DNA of 64,000 nucleotides from Janthinobacterium sp051380735 (GTDB lineage: Bacteria; Pseudomonadota; Gammaproteobacteria; Burkholderiales; Burkholderiaceae_D): the NCBI RefSeq assembly GCF_051380735.1, contig NZ_JBNYXQ010000001.1:248001-312000 (forward strand), in the 5' to 3' direction. The notes under the pieces were generated by a model, which had not been told where the DNA came from, searched no databases, and worked only from the letters and a program-made list of their open reading frames with translations. Position 1 is the first letter of the stretch, and each line of letters starts with the position of its first letter. Shown here in pieces: positions 26,396-35,191 of the stretch. The position numbers were made by a program, and so were the translations under genes.

Positions 26396-27186
26396 GGCAG
26401 GCGGTGGCGAAAAGTCGGCTCGATATTACGGGCATGCAGCCATTGCACGATATCTTCCAGTGTCGCATCCTGCAGCAGCAGGCCACCGCTTGCCGACGCA
26501 GCCCTGACAGCCGGAACGGTGGAAGCGACAGCTGCAGCAGCGCTCTCTACACCCGCATGCTGTTGCAGCGCGGCCAGCGCCTTGGCGAACTGCGTCGTCG
26601 TCAGGCTGCGCAGGCTTTCCAAGAAACCCAGTTGCGCGTGCAATGGTGGCGGCATGTCAAGGCCTGGCTCGTAGACAAACGAGGCGCCCATGCCCGGGTG
26701 GATAAAAGCTGCCCATTTGCCCGAGGGCTGCAGGCATGGCGGCAGTTCGACCGACTCCAGGAAGGCAGCCGGTGCGGCGCTCAGTATGTCGGTGCTGGCA
26801 GGCAGGAATACGCTGCGCAGCAATTGCAGGAACTGGCGCGCCTGTGCCAGCGGCACCGGGGTTTCCAGCGACAGCCACAGGTAAAACGAGCTACGACCCG
26901 AGATGCTGACGGCGGGCGCCGGCAAGTCGAGTTCATGCTGCAAGGCATTGGCGATCGCACACAAGTCGCTCCAGTGCTTTTCGCCGCCACCCTTGCCGCC
27001 AAACTCCAGTACCAGGGTGCGCGTGCGGCCGGCGTCATCGACCAGCCGCGCGCTGATGGCAGGACCGCCCGCCACCTGGCGCGCCAGCATATCGGGCGTG
27101 ACAGGCTGGCCATCGCTGTCCTGCTGGCCATCGGCCAGGTACAGCCTGGCCAGTTCGGTAATCAATTTGTGCATGCGCGCTTCCAT
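26392..27186 (-). CDS. Uncharacterised protein
   Basis: 264 residues from the ATG at 27186; an ATG four codons later, with GGAAG upstream, is also possible. I do not recognise a family. The central stretch VSISGRSSFYLWLSLETPVP, followed by GKWAAFIHPGMGASFVYEP, faintly recalls the core of archaeo-eukaryotic primase-like proteins, but the metal-binding residues are not evident. No signal peptide or membrane helices, so probably cytosolic. Coupled to the 106-residue gene downstream by an ATGA overlap. Confidence 0.65.
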   Translation of the reverse strand: MEARMHKLITELARLYLADGQQDSDGQPVTPDMLARQVAGGPAISARLVDDAGRTRTLVLEFGGKGGGEKHWSDLCAIANALQHELDLPAPAVSISGRSSFYLWLSLETPVPLAQARQFLQLLRSVFLPASTDILSAAPAAFLESVELPPCLQPSGKWAAFIHPGMGASFVYEPGLDMPPPLHAQLGFLESLRSLTTTQFAKALAALQQHAGVESAAAAVASTVPAVRAASASGGLLLQDATLEDIVQWLHARNIEPTFRHRLP

Positions 27187-27247
27187 CGTCCATATGCCCC
27201 GCCATCGTTGGCAACGCAGGCGCGATTATAGACCAGCACGGTTGCGT

Positions 27248-28366
27248 TCAGGGCGCACCAGCAGCGCCAGCCTGCTGCGCCCGCCATTCTTCCGGCGTGT
27301 ACACATAGTTATTCATCCGCATCGAAGACGCGATACCGATGTCATACCCGGACACCAGCGTTACGATCAGTTGATCCTGACTGGCGGCGTCAAGGTAATG
27401 TTCCAGCGCGGCCAGCGCAATGCGCCGAGCCAGCACTTGTGGCTCAGGCGTGGCGGCATCGACCACCGCGCTGAGGATCAGGCGATGCGTTTCCTTGTCA
27501 TCTGACTTGACGGTTTGAAGGCTGACGCCAACCCGGTCGACGCCATGCATCTTGCCGATTGTCTGCTGCAGCGATAACAAGCCGGCCAGCGTGTCGCCGA
27601 GCGGGGAGTATTTGAAAAACATCGTGGTGCCAACGCAGACGCACAGTACCGCTGCGCCTATCACCGCCCCATGACCGCGCCAGATTTGCTTGCTGGCTGG
27701 CAGTATTTTGCCCGGCCCGGCACTCACCACATAAGCGCCAACAGCCAGGTCATGCAGCGACTGGCCCGTGCGCCGGTTAAACAGCAGCAAATAATAGATG
27801 GCGATAGTCAGAGAGGCGACCAGCATGAACATGGCCGTATAAACCCAAGCTTGGCCCGAATCGATGACGGCGCCGTTCAAAAAATAAGCCAGGCAAAAAA
27901 TGCCTGCACGGATGAACGCTGCCGATAAACCGAGCGGCTCGCCTGTGCGTGTCACCACGCGCACACCCAGCAAGTGCATGCCGATCGACTGGCCGCCGCG
28001 CAGATGGCTCTGCAGCAAGCCAAAATACAGCAAGGTGACGACAAATCCCACCAACCGCCCCCACGGGCCCATCGCGGCGAACTGTGCATGCAGCAAAGCG
28101 CCGGCTATCGCGCCGCTCACACCCAGCAGTATCATGTCGACGATGAACGCCAGTATCCTGCGCCCCAGAATGGCAGTTGCCGTGGGCTGCGCCTTGCTCA
28201 CCGCCGGGGTCGCCTCTGCCGCTGGCGCAGAATCGGGCGCTGCAGCCAGTTCCGCCAGCCGAGCTTCGATCTCGGTTACGCGTTCGGGAAAGCGATCTGC
28301 GTCGATACGGCCCAATATCTGCCGCAATTGCTCGGCGCTGTACTTGCTGTAATCCGGTGTGTCCAT
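27248..28366 (-). CDS. RDD-family membrane protein
   Basis: 372 residues. The first 60 form a soluble helical segment with an Ala/Pro-rich linker. The RDD domain follows from about residue 65 (LGRRILAFIVDMILLGV, with the family Arg and Asp) with three to four membrane helices and the conserved RTGQSLHDLAVGAYVV near residue 215. A further helix (about 232-252) leads to a soluble C-terminal part. RDD proteins are implicated in ion exchange or stress tolerance; the role here is unknown. ATG start; neighbours on the same strand are separated by more than 60 bases. Confidence 0.82.
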   Translation of the reverse strand: MDTPDYSKYSAEQLRQILGRIDADRFPERVTEIEARLAELAAAPDSAPAAEATPAVSKAQPTATAILGRRILAFIVDMILLGVSGAIAGALLHAQFAAMGPWGRLVGFVVTLLYFGLLQSHLRGGQSIGMHLLGVRVVTRTGEPLGLSAAFIRAGIFCLAYFLNGAVIDSGQAWVYTAMFMLVASLTIAIYYLLLFNRRTGQSLHDLAVGAYVVSAGPGKILPASKQIWRGHGAVIGAAVLCVCVGTTMFFKYSPLGDTLAGLLSLQQTIGKMHGVDRVGVSLQTVKSDDKETHRLILSAVVDAATPEPQVLARRIALAALEHYLDAASQDQLIVTLVSGYDIGIASSMRMNNYVYTPEEWRAQQAGAAGAP

Positions 28367-28447
28367 TACTGTCCCGTCTGCGTGCGATATTCGTCAATGT
28401 TGCAATATAACAATTAACTGCCAGACGGGGAAGTGCTGGCATTGCCG

Positions 28448-28966
28448 CTATTGAGCAGTACCGGGCATTGACTGCGTACCAAACACGATCAGCTTGCGAT
28501 TGCTTTTTTGTTGAGGCACGACCAGCACGCGAGCCTGTTCGACAGCCACGCAGGTTTGCATGGCAAAACCTGCAGGCACTGCTGCTGCATCGCGCGCGAG
28601 CGTTGCAGGATCGTTGATGACATAGGCATTTTTCACGTGCTTGAATATCAGGTGCTCGATACCGGCGTCGCCCGCAGGCGCCGGTTTGACAACAATCAGC
28701 GACCAATGGCCTTCATCACCGAGAAACTTTTTTCTCGCCAGGAATGCGTTGACGCTCTCGGCGGGCGACTCGGTAGCGCCCAGTTCACTTTGGTACGCTG
28801 ACATCGGGCACAGCAAGGTTCCCGCTGGCCATCCCAGATCGGGCAGCGCTGTCACTGTATCGGGGCGCAACTGGTCCAGGTAAGTCTCAAGCGGGTGACG
28901 TTGCTCGGCACAGGCACAGAGCGCGGCCAGGGTGATAATGCAAAAGGCGTGAAACAGGCGTGTCAT
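28448..28966 (-). CDS. Putative lipoprotein, function unknown
   Basis: 172 residues from the ATG at 28966 (an upstream TTG start is in frame but would place a polar extension before the signal peptide). The N-terminus MTRLFHAFCIITLAALCAC has a lipobox (LAAL/C or ALCA/C), giving lipidation near residue 17-19. The mature part has no domain I recognise; Cys residues in LLCPMS and MQTCVA may form a disulfide. Expected location is the inner or outer membrane facing the periplasm. Confidence 0.7.
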   Translation of the reverse strand: MTRLFHAFCIITLAALCACAEQRHPLETYLDQLRPDTVTALPDLGWPAGTLLCPMSAYQSELGATESPAESVNAFLARKKFLGDEGHWSLIVVKPAPAGDAGIEHLIFKHVKNAYVINDPATLARDAAAVPAGFAMQTCVAVEQARVLVVPQQKSNRKLIVFGTQSMPGTAQ

Positions 28967-29221
28967 TGGCAGGTTCTTTCTTTCGGATGATGGCAGCGGT
29001 GTCAATGCGTCGGCCGGCGATCATAGCAAAGCGGGGCCCGACTAGACTCTCCAAAACTCACGCACAGGGTTTCATTCAATCATGTGCTGGCTGCGGCAGA
29101 GTCCTCGCTTGCGGCTGGGGGATGCCTTCCGGGCCGTGCGCTGTCATACGACACGGCTGGCAAAATTGACTCATAATAGGCCCATCTTTTTCAAGCAATC
29201 ATCCTCTCGAGCACAACATCC

Positions 29222-30055
29222 ATGCAAGCCGATACCCTCAGCAGCCTGTCACGTCTCCTCGCCCGCGCCCACAGCGAGACGCTCGCCTTCCCTACCAACG
29301 TCAATACGGCCCTGCGCTTGCAACAGGAACTGGGCAAGCCCAACTGCCATGCGGCCGATATCCACCGCCTGCTGCTGTCCGAGCCGGGACTGTCGGCGCG
29401 CGCCGTGTCGCTGGCCAACTCGGTGATGTTTGCCCATGGCCACACGCCCACCGTGACCAGCGTGCGTGCCGCCGTCGAACGCCTGGGCTACCGCAACCTG
29501 CTGTCGCTGGCCACCGCCGCCGTGCTCCGCCAGATGAACACCGGCATCAAGGACCCTGCACTGCGTGCCATGGCTGCCCAGCTGTGGGCGCACAGCGTGC
29601 ACGTGGCGGTGCTGGCACAGGAAATCGCCCGCAACATCACCCATGTCGACCCCGACACCGCGCTGTTCGCCGGCATCGTGCACGAAGTGGGTGGCCTGTA
29701 CCTGCTGGCCGAAGCCGACAAGACACCGGGCCTGTACCAGCAGCTGGAAACGCAGATGGCGCCGGTGCTGGAAATCGTCGGCCGTGCACTGATGCGCCAG
29801 TTGATCGTGCCAAACCAGGTGGCCGATGCGGTCGTCAGCCTGCCCGGCACTACCGTGCTGCTGCCACCCGCAGGCTTGCGCGATACCCTGCTGCTGGCCA
29901 AGGCCATCGCACCGGTCGCCTCGCCGCTGCCGCAAATGCCGCCGACCGTCAACGAACGGCTGCAGCAGTACCTGGAGCAAGACCCGGTGTTGCAGGAAAT
30001 ACGCAACAATCCGTCAAACGAGGTAAAAGAGCTGATCGCGGTTTTGCTGGCCTGA
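29222..30055 (+). CDS. HDOD-domain protein
   Basis: 277 residues, an HDOD (HD-related output domain) single-domain protein spanning about residues 15-210. SEPGLSARAVSLANS and the helix ending RLGYRNLLSLAT are family blocks. The His in ALFAGIVHEVGGLYLL sits where HD phosphohydrolases have the metal-binding HD pair, but HDOD proteins lack the full set and act as signalling scaffolds. They often tune chemotaxis, motility or c-di-GMP output. No receiver or catalytic domain is attached. Confidence 0.9.
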   Translation: MQADTLSSLSRLLARAHSETLAFPTNVNTALRLQQELGKPNCHAADIHRLLLSEPGLSARAVSLANSVMFAHGHTPTVTSVRAAVERLGYRNLLSLATAAVLRQMNTGIKDPALRAMAAQLWAHSVHVAVLAQEIARNITHVDPDTALFAGIVHEVGGLYLLAEADKTPGLYQQLETQMAPVLEIVGRALMRQLIVPNQVADAVVSLPGTTVLLPPAGLRDTLLLAKAIAPVASPLPQMPPTVNERLQQYLEQDPVLQEIRNNPSNEVKELIAVLLA

Positions 30056-30134
30056 TGTGATCTGCTATGATGGGAAAGTTGCCGGGGACACACCCGGCCA
30101 GCCCCCGATTGCCTCACCAGCACTGGATACTGCC

Positions 30135-30584
30135 TTGACTATTTCACTTCGCATGCTCGGCCTGGCCGCGGCACTGACCGTGGCCTGCAACGCCCACGCC
30201 GACAGCTTTGCCTCTTCGGCGTCCAGCGCTGGCTCCGCCTCGAGCGGCAGCGTGTCCGACTCGCTCAGCGGTTCGAGCAACAGCTCGAAAACCGACAAGC
30301 GCGTCGACAATGGCCCGTATCGCATCATCGATATTGCCGCCACGCCAGGCCACGCCGGCATGACGCGCTTGACCATGCAGGCAGATGCGGGCCAGCAACC
30401 GCTGGTGCTCGACCTCCCGCAAGCGACTTTCGACCAGCAGCAACTGGCACAAGGCGACATGGTGCATGCGCAAAACCGTGCCTATGGCATTGAATTTTCC
30501 CGCAACGACACGCGCGCCGCCTTCTTCCTGGTGCTGGCCGACGAGTGGTACGGCGAACTGGGTACGCGTCCGGTCAGCATGTGA
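30135..30584 (+). CDS. Secreted protein of unknown function, paired with DUF2145 gene
   Basis: 149 residues from a TTG at 30135, chosen because it yields a good signal peptide (MTISLRMLGLAAALTVACNA, cut after HAD). The frame is open back to 30057, but that stretch has no signal character. The mature N-terminus is a Ser-rich low-complexity segment (about 25 residues of mostly Ser/Ala/Gly), followed by a compact domain ending near WYGELGTRPVSM. No family recognised. Its stop overlaps the GTG of the next gene, so the pair is translationally coupled. Confidence 0.65.
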   Translation: MTISLRMLGLAAALTVACNAHADSFASSASSAGSASSGSVSDSLSGSSNSSKTDKRVDNGPYRIIDIAATPGHAGMTRLTMQADAGQQPLVLDLPQATFDQQQLAQGDMVHAQNRAYGIEFSRNDTRAAFFLVLADEWYGELGTRPVSM

Positions 30585-31492
30585 AGCTGCGCCGCTTCCT
30601 GGCGCCAGCCCTGCTGTTGATTGCCGCAGGTAGCGCCCATGCCGGCGGCTCTTTCTCATCTTCGCGTTTTTGCGACCGCTCGCAGGAGCTGACCGCTTCC
30701 GAACAGGATAAACTGCTGCGCTTTGCCGCCGTGGTACGCGAGGAACTGGCCGCCACCGAAGGCAGCGTGGCGCTGATCAGCCGCTCGGGCCTGGACCTGT
30801 CGCGCTTCGGCATCCGCTACTCCCACGCCGCACTGGCCTGGCGCCATGAGAGCGACGCCGGCTGGTCCGCGCGCCAGCTGTACTACGCCTGCGACGAAGG
30901 CCGCCCGCGCATCTTCGACCAAGGCACGGCCGGCTTTGCGATGGGCACCGACAATCCCCGGCTCGGCTATATCTCCATCGTGCGCCTGCCAGCCGAGACT
31001 GTGCCACCGCTGCGCCGCGCCCTGCTCGACCCGGCCCGCGTCCAGCACCTGCTGGCCGGCAGCTACAGCGCCAACGCCTACGCCTACGGCCTGCAATTCC
31101 AGAACTGCAATCAATGGGTGGTCGAACTCTTGGGCGCCGCGTGGGGCGAACTGCCGGACGGCGCCGACCTGCGCGAACGCGCCCAGGCCTGGCTGCGCAC
31201 CGCCCCCTACAGTCCCGAACCGGTAGCCATTCCCTCGCGCTGGCTGATGCTCGGTTCGATTTTCGTGCCACTGGTGCATTTGTCCGACCATCCGCAGGAA
31301 GCCGTCAACGCGATGCAGCTGCAAGTGAGCCTGCCGTCCACCCTGGAAACCCTGGTGCGCCAGCGCCTGCCCGCCAGCGAACGCGTGGAAATCTGCCATG
31401 ACGGCAGGCAGGTGGTGGTGCACAAGGGGTGGGAGCCGGTGGCCGAGGGCTGTGTGGCGGGCGAAAATGACCGTGTGATTGTGCTGGATTGA
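30581..31492 (+). CDS. DUF2145-family secreted protein
   Basis: 303 residues from the GTG at 30581, whose GTGA overlaps the upstream stop. A signal peptide ends at SAHAGG. The body resembles DUF2145: a conserved SHAALAWRH segment (about residue 80), YACDEGRPRIFDQG, and a Cys-containing FQNCNQWVVELLG block that could form an NlpC/P60-like Cys-His site. No biochemical function is established for the family, as far as I know. Probably periplasmic and acting with the Ser-rich partner. Confidence 0.75.
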   Translation: MKLRRFLAPALLLIAAGSAHAGGSFSSSRFCDRSQELTASEQDKLLRFAAVVREELAATEGSVALISRSGLDLSRFGIRYSHAALAWRHESDAGWSARQLYYACDEGRPRIFDQGTAGFAMGTDNPRLGYISIVRLPAETVPPLRRALLDPARVQHLLAGSYSANAYAYGLQFQNCNQWVVELLGAAWGELPDGADLRERAQAWLRTAPYSPEPVAIPSRWLMLGSIFVPLVHLSDHPQEAVNAMQLQVSLPSTLETLVRQRLPASERVEICHDGRQVVVHKGWEPVAEGCVAGENDRVIVLD

Positions 31493-31531
31493 AAGGCAAC
31501 TGGCGCTATAAACGCCAGAACCGCGAAACTG

Positions 31532-31561
31532 CCGGGGTCGGAACCTCAGGGTCCGCCCCGG
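31532..31561. repeat. REP-like imperfect palindrome
   Basis: Outer arms CCGGGG and CCCCGG with inner CGGA/TCCG (one bulged T) form a hairpin around a nine-base loop. It lies in the gap between convergent genes. The GGGGTC core resembles the perfect palindrome at 48080-48106, suggesting a dispersed repetitive extragenic element family or a rho-independent-like stop for either gene. Confidence 0.4.
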
Positions 31562-31609
31562 AGCCTGTTTCCGGGTCTACAAGGCTTGACTTGGTCGCAT
31601 GCCAGTCAA

Positions 31610-33817
31610 TCAAGCCCGGACTAGCCCTGCCACCCTGCCCCGCGCCACATGCAGCTTTTTGAGGCTGTCGATCAGCCGCTGATGCCGCTCCAGTCCTTCC
31701 AGTTTCATGCTGGTCGGCGTCAGGCCATGGAAACGCACGCTGCCATCCATGGAGCCGAGCACCGTATCCATGCGCGCGTCGCCAAACATGCGGCGGAAAT
31801 TGACCACGTAATCGTCCAGTTCCAGCTCGTCGTCCAGCTCCACTTCCAGCACCACGTTCAGCGCCTGGTAGAACAGGCGGCGCTCGACGGTGTTGTCGTT
31901 GTATTGCAGGAAGGCTTCGACCAGTTCCTGCGCTTCGTCGAAGTTCTGCAAGGCCAAGTGGATCAGCAATTTCAGTTCCAGCGTCGTCAGCTGGCCCCAG
32001 ACCGTGTTTTCATCGAATTCGACGCCGATCAGGGTGGCGATGTCGCCGTATTCGTCCAGCTCGCTGTTTTCCAGGCGCTCGAGCAGCGCTTCCAGGCTGG
32101 CGTTGTCGAGGCGGTGCAGGTTCAGGATGTCCTCGCGGAACAGCAGCGCCTTGTTGGTGTTGTCCCAGACCAGGTCTTCCACCGGATACACTTCCGAATA
32201 ACCGGGCACCAGAATGCGGCAGGCGGCGGCGCCCAGGTTGTCGTAGACGGCCATATAGGCTTCCTTGCCCATGTCGGCCAGGATGCCGAACAGGGTGGCC
32301 GCTTCTTCGGCGTTGGAATTTTCACCGTGGCCGGAAAAATCCCATTCGACGAAATCGTAATCGGCCTTGGCGCTGAAGAAGCGCCAGGAAACGATGCCGC
32401 TCGAATCGATAAAGTGCTCGACAAAGTTGTTCGGCTCGGTCACGGCATTGCTGGCGAAGGTCGGGCGCGGCAGGTCGTTCAGGCCTTCGAAGCTGCGGCC
32501 CTGCAGCAATTCCGTCAAGCTGCGCTCGAGCGCCACTTCCAGGCTCGGGTGCGCGCCGAAGGACGCAAACACGCCGCCGGTGCGCGGGTTCATCAAGGTC
32601 ACGCACATCACCGGATACACGCCACCGAGCGAGGCATCCTTGACCAGCACCGGAAAGCCCTGCTCTTCCAGGCCACGGATGCCAGCCACGATGCCCGGGT
32701 ATTTCGCCAGCACTTCTTGCGGCACGTCGGGCAAGGCCATTTCGCCTTCGAGGATTTCACGCTTGACGGCGCGCTCGAAAATCTCGGACAGGCATTGCAC
32801 CTGCGCCTCGGCCAGCGTATTGCCGGCACTCATGCCATTGCTGACGTACAGGTTTTCGATCAGGTTGGACGGGAAATACACCACCTTGCCATCGGACTGG
32901 CGCACATACGGCAGCGAGCAGATGCCGCGCTCGGCATTGCCGGAATTGGTGTCGACCAGGTGCGAGGCGCGCAATTCGCCATCAGGGTTGTAGATGGCGA
33001 GGCTGTACTTGTCGAGTATCTCTTTCGGCAGCTTGTCGTTACGGCCGGGCTTGAACCAGCGCTCGTCCGGATAATGGACGAAGGGCGCGTTGGCGATCTC
33101 TTCGCCCCAATAAGCGCCGCCATAGAAATGGTTGAAATTCATGCGTTCGATAAACTCACCAAGGGCCGACGCCAGCGCGCTTTCCTTGGTGGCGCCCTTG
33201 CCGTTGGTAAAACACATCGGCGAATGCGCGTCGCGGATATGCAGCGACCACACATTGGGCACGATATTGCGCCACGAGGCGATCTCGATCTTCATGCCCA
33301 GGCCGGCCAGGATGGACGACATATTGGCGATGGTCTGCTCCAGCGGCAGGTCCTTGCCGGCGATATAGGTGCTTGCCTGCGCATCCGCATTGAGCATCAG
33401 CAACCCTTGCGCATCGGCGTCCAGGTTCTCCACTTCCTCGATCACGAACTCGGGGCCGGTCTGCACCACTTTCTTGACCGTGCAGCGATCGATCGAGCGC
33501 AGGATGCCCTGGCGGTCCTTGGCCGAGATATCGGCCGGCAGCTCGACCTGAATCTTGAATATCTGCTGGTAGCGGTTTTCCGGATCGACGATATTATTTT
33601 GCGACAGGCGAATGTTTTCAGTCGGAATATTGCGCGTATCGCAGTACAACTTAACGAAGTAAGCTGCGCACAAGGCCGACGAAGCGAGAAAATAGTCGAA
33701 CGGACCAGGCGCCGAACCATCGCCCTTGTAGCGGATGGGCTGGTCGGCGATGACCGTGAAATCATCGAACTTGGCTTCGAGACGCAGCTTGTCGAGAAAG
33801 TTGACTTTAATTTCCAT
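31610..33817 (-). CDS. OsmC domain fused to YcaO domain protein
   Basis: 735 residues from the ATG at 33817 (GGAA upstream; a TTG four codons earlier is weaker). Residues 1 to about 135 form an OsmC-like peroxiredoxin-type domain with the conserved Cys in SSALCAAYFVK and a second in DRCTVKK. Residues about 160-540 are a YcaO ATP-dependent cyclodehydratase/thioamidation-type domain, with acidic ATP/Mg motifs such as SALGEFIERMNF and CLSEIFERAVKRE. The C-terminal 180 residues are helical and TPR-like. Such fusions are related to Escherichia coli YcaO, linked to RimO-dependent beta-methylthiolation of ribosomal protein S12. No RiPP precursor or partner protein gene is adjacent, so an RiPP role is unlikely. 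Confidence 0.88.
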   Translation of the reverse strand: MEIKVNFLDKLRLEAKFDDFTVIADQPIRYKGDGSAPGPFDYFLASSALCAAYFVKLYCDTRNIPTENIRLSQNNIVDPENRYQQIFKIQVELPADISAKDRQGILRSIDRCTVKKVVQTGPEFVIEEVENLDADAQGLLMLNADAQASTYIAGKDLPLEQTIANMSSILAGLGMKIEIASWRNIVPNVWSLHIRDAHSPMCFTNGKGATKESALASALGEFIERMNFNHFYGGAYWGEEIANAPFVHYPDERWFKPGRNDKLPKEILDKYSLAIYNPDGELRASHLVDTNSGNAERGICSLPYVRQSDGKVVYFPSNLIENLYVSNGMSAGNTLAEAQVQCLSEIFERAVKREILEGEMALPDVPQEVLAKYPGIVAGIRGLEEQGFPVLVKDASLGGVYPVMCVTLMNPRTGGVFASFGAHPSLEVALERSLTELLQGRSFEGLNDLPRPTFASNAVTEPNNFVEHFIDSSGIVSWRFFSAKADYDFVEWDFSGHGENSNAEEAATLFGILADMGKEAYMAVYDNLGAAACRILVPGYSEVYPVEDLVWDNTNKALLFREDILNLHRLDNASLEALLERLENSELDEYGDIATLIGVEFDENTVWGQLTTLELKLLIHLALQNFDEAQELVEAFLQYNDNTVERRLFYQALNVVLEVELDDELELDDYVVNFRRMFGDARMDTVLGSMDGSVRFHGLTPTSMKLEGLERHQRLIDSLKKLHVARGRVAGLVRA

Positions 33818-33906
33818 GAGGTATTCCAATATTTGCTTGAAAAGAGTTAGGCGCTATTATCCTTTCTTTCCCGGAATACCGCATGGGTGATTGACTTTTG
33901 GCGCAC

Positions 33907-34476
33907 TTACACCGTCAGCGACTCGCCGATCGCATAAAACTGGCCACCGGCAATATAGTGCAGGCTGCGCAGCGACGGATCGGCATCCTGGAAGTGCCAG
34001 TGTCCGTCGCGAAACACGCGCGTATCGGCCCAGGCACCCACCACTTCGCCGATAAACAGGTCATAGGTATGCTGGTTGTGCGGTTCGGGCACCAGCCGGC
34101 AGGCCAGCCACGCGGCGCAGCCGGCAACGAACGGCAAGTCATGGCCGTCGACATCGAACAGTTCAACACCAGCGCGCGCCAGCTTGTCGGGCATGTCGGC
34201 CAGGCTGTGCGTGCCGACCAAGTGGGTCAACTGCAACTGCGCTGCGGTAGGCACCTGGATCAGAAAGATGCCGCTGCCTTCGACCAGCGGCCGCGTGCGC
34301 GTGGCCTTGTCCAGCACCACGGTCAGCTTGGGCGGTGCAAAATCGAGGGCACAGGCCCAGGATGCGGCCATGACATCGTCGACGCCATCATGGCGTGCAG
34401 AGACCAGCACGGCCGGGCCGTGGTTGATCAGGCGGTAGGCTTTTTCCAGCGGGACTTCCTTGATATGGCTTTGCAT
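33907..34476 (-). CDS. Flavin reductase-like FMN-binding protein
   Basis: 189 residues of the flavin-reductase-like split-barrel family. VMAASWACALDFAPPKLTVVL near residue 35 is the FMN phosphate-binding part, and LVGTHSLADMPDKLARAG follows. It would use NAD(P)H to reduce FMN or act as an FMN oxidoreductase; the partner oxygenase is not evident. It lies 13 bases after the Rossmann-fold gene at 34490-35119 on the same strand, so the two are probably co-transcribed. Confidence 0.85.
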   Translation of the reverse strand: MQSHIKEVPLEKAYRLINHGPAVLVSARHDGVDDVMAASWACALDFAPPKLTVVLDKATRTRPLVEGSGIFLIQVPTAAQLQLTHLVGTHSLADMPDKLARAGVELFDVDGHDLPFVAGCAAWLACRLVPEPHNQHTYDLFIGEVVGAWADTRVFRDGHWHFQDADPSLRSLHYIAGGQFYAIGESLTV

Positions 34477-34489
34477 GGTGTTCCTGTTT

Positions 34490-35119
34490 TCAAGATAAAT
34501 GGTCGGAGGTCACGACGTGTACGCCGGGCGCAGCGGCGATTGCCGCCTCCAGCAGCGCCTGCGCGATGCGCTGCGCCGGATTAATGCGCCAGCGCCTGGG
34601 CAGTACGGGCGCCAGCGTGCCCAGCACCAGGGCCAGCGCCGCCTCGCCGGCGCGCACCGTCTCGCGCTCGCCACCGATCAGGCCGGGGCGCACATGCGTG
34701 AGCGAGGCAAAACCCAGCGTTGCCAGTTCGCGTTCCAGTTCGCCCTTGACCCGGTTGTAGAAAAAGCGCGAAGCCGGATTGGCGCCGGCCGCCGAATTGA
34801 GCACGTACGCTGGCGTGCCGGCCGCCCGGGCCAGGCGGGCCAGCACCAGCGGATAGTCACAATCGACCTTGCGAAACGCTGCTTGTGAACCGGCCACCTT
34901 CATGGTCGTGCCCAGCGCACAGATGACAGCGTCGCTGCGCCACCAGGTCGCATCGGGCGCCAGCGCGTCAAAGTCGATAAATGGTGCGATCAGTTTCGGG
35001 TGCGCCGGCAAGGGTTTGCGCGCCAGCGCCACCACGGTACTCACGCGCGCATCTTCCAGCGCCAGGCGCAGCACGTGCCCACCCACCAGGCCGGTAACAC
35101 CAGCGAGCAGCAATTTCAT
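34490..35119 (-). CDS. NAD(P)-binding Rossmann-fold oxidoreductase (atypical SDR)
   Basis: 209 residues. The nucleotide loop GVTGLVGGHVL at residue 7 fits the atypical short-chain dehydrogenase/NmrA-HTATIP2-like group (TGxxGxxG). SSA-type residues (NSAAGANPASRFFYNRVKGE) replace the classical Ser-Tyr-Lys triad with Tyr and Lys in YNRVK. Role and substrate are unknown; members often act in stress response. Upstream of and co-directional with the flavin reductase gene. Confidence 0.85.
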   Translation of the reverse strand: MKLLLAGVTGLVGGHVLRLALEDARVSTVVALARKPLPAHPKLIAPFIDFDALAPDATWWRSDAVICALGTTMKVAGSQAAFRKVDCDYPLVLARLARAAGTPAYVLNSAAGANPASRFFYNRVKGELERELATLGFASLTHVRPGLIGGERETVRAGEAALALVLGTLAPVLPRRWRINPAQRIAQALLEAAIAAAPGVHVVTSDHLS

Positions 35120-35191
35120 GGCAATCCCTTTTCATATGGAAGCCATACGATACAGCATCGCCACGCGCTGCTACAAGCGATGGCCGTGCGG

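Noticed and set aside
31500..31518. CTGGCG-CTATAAA-CGCCAG hairpin after the DUF2145 gene as terminator
   Set aside because: Short stem and no following T-run; not strong enough to call alone.
31649..33850. Long plus-strand open frame opposite the OsmC-YcaO gene
   Set aside because: Low-complexity antisense shadow with no domain; the minus strand carries two recognisable domains.
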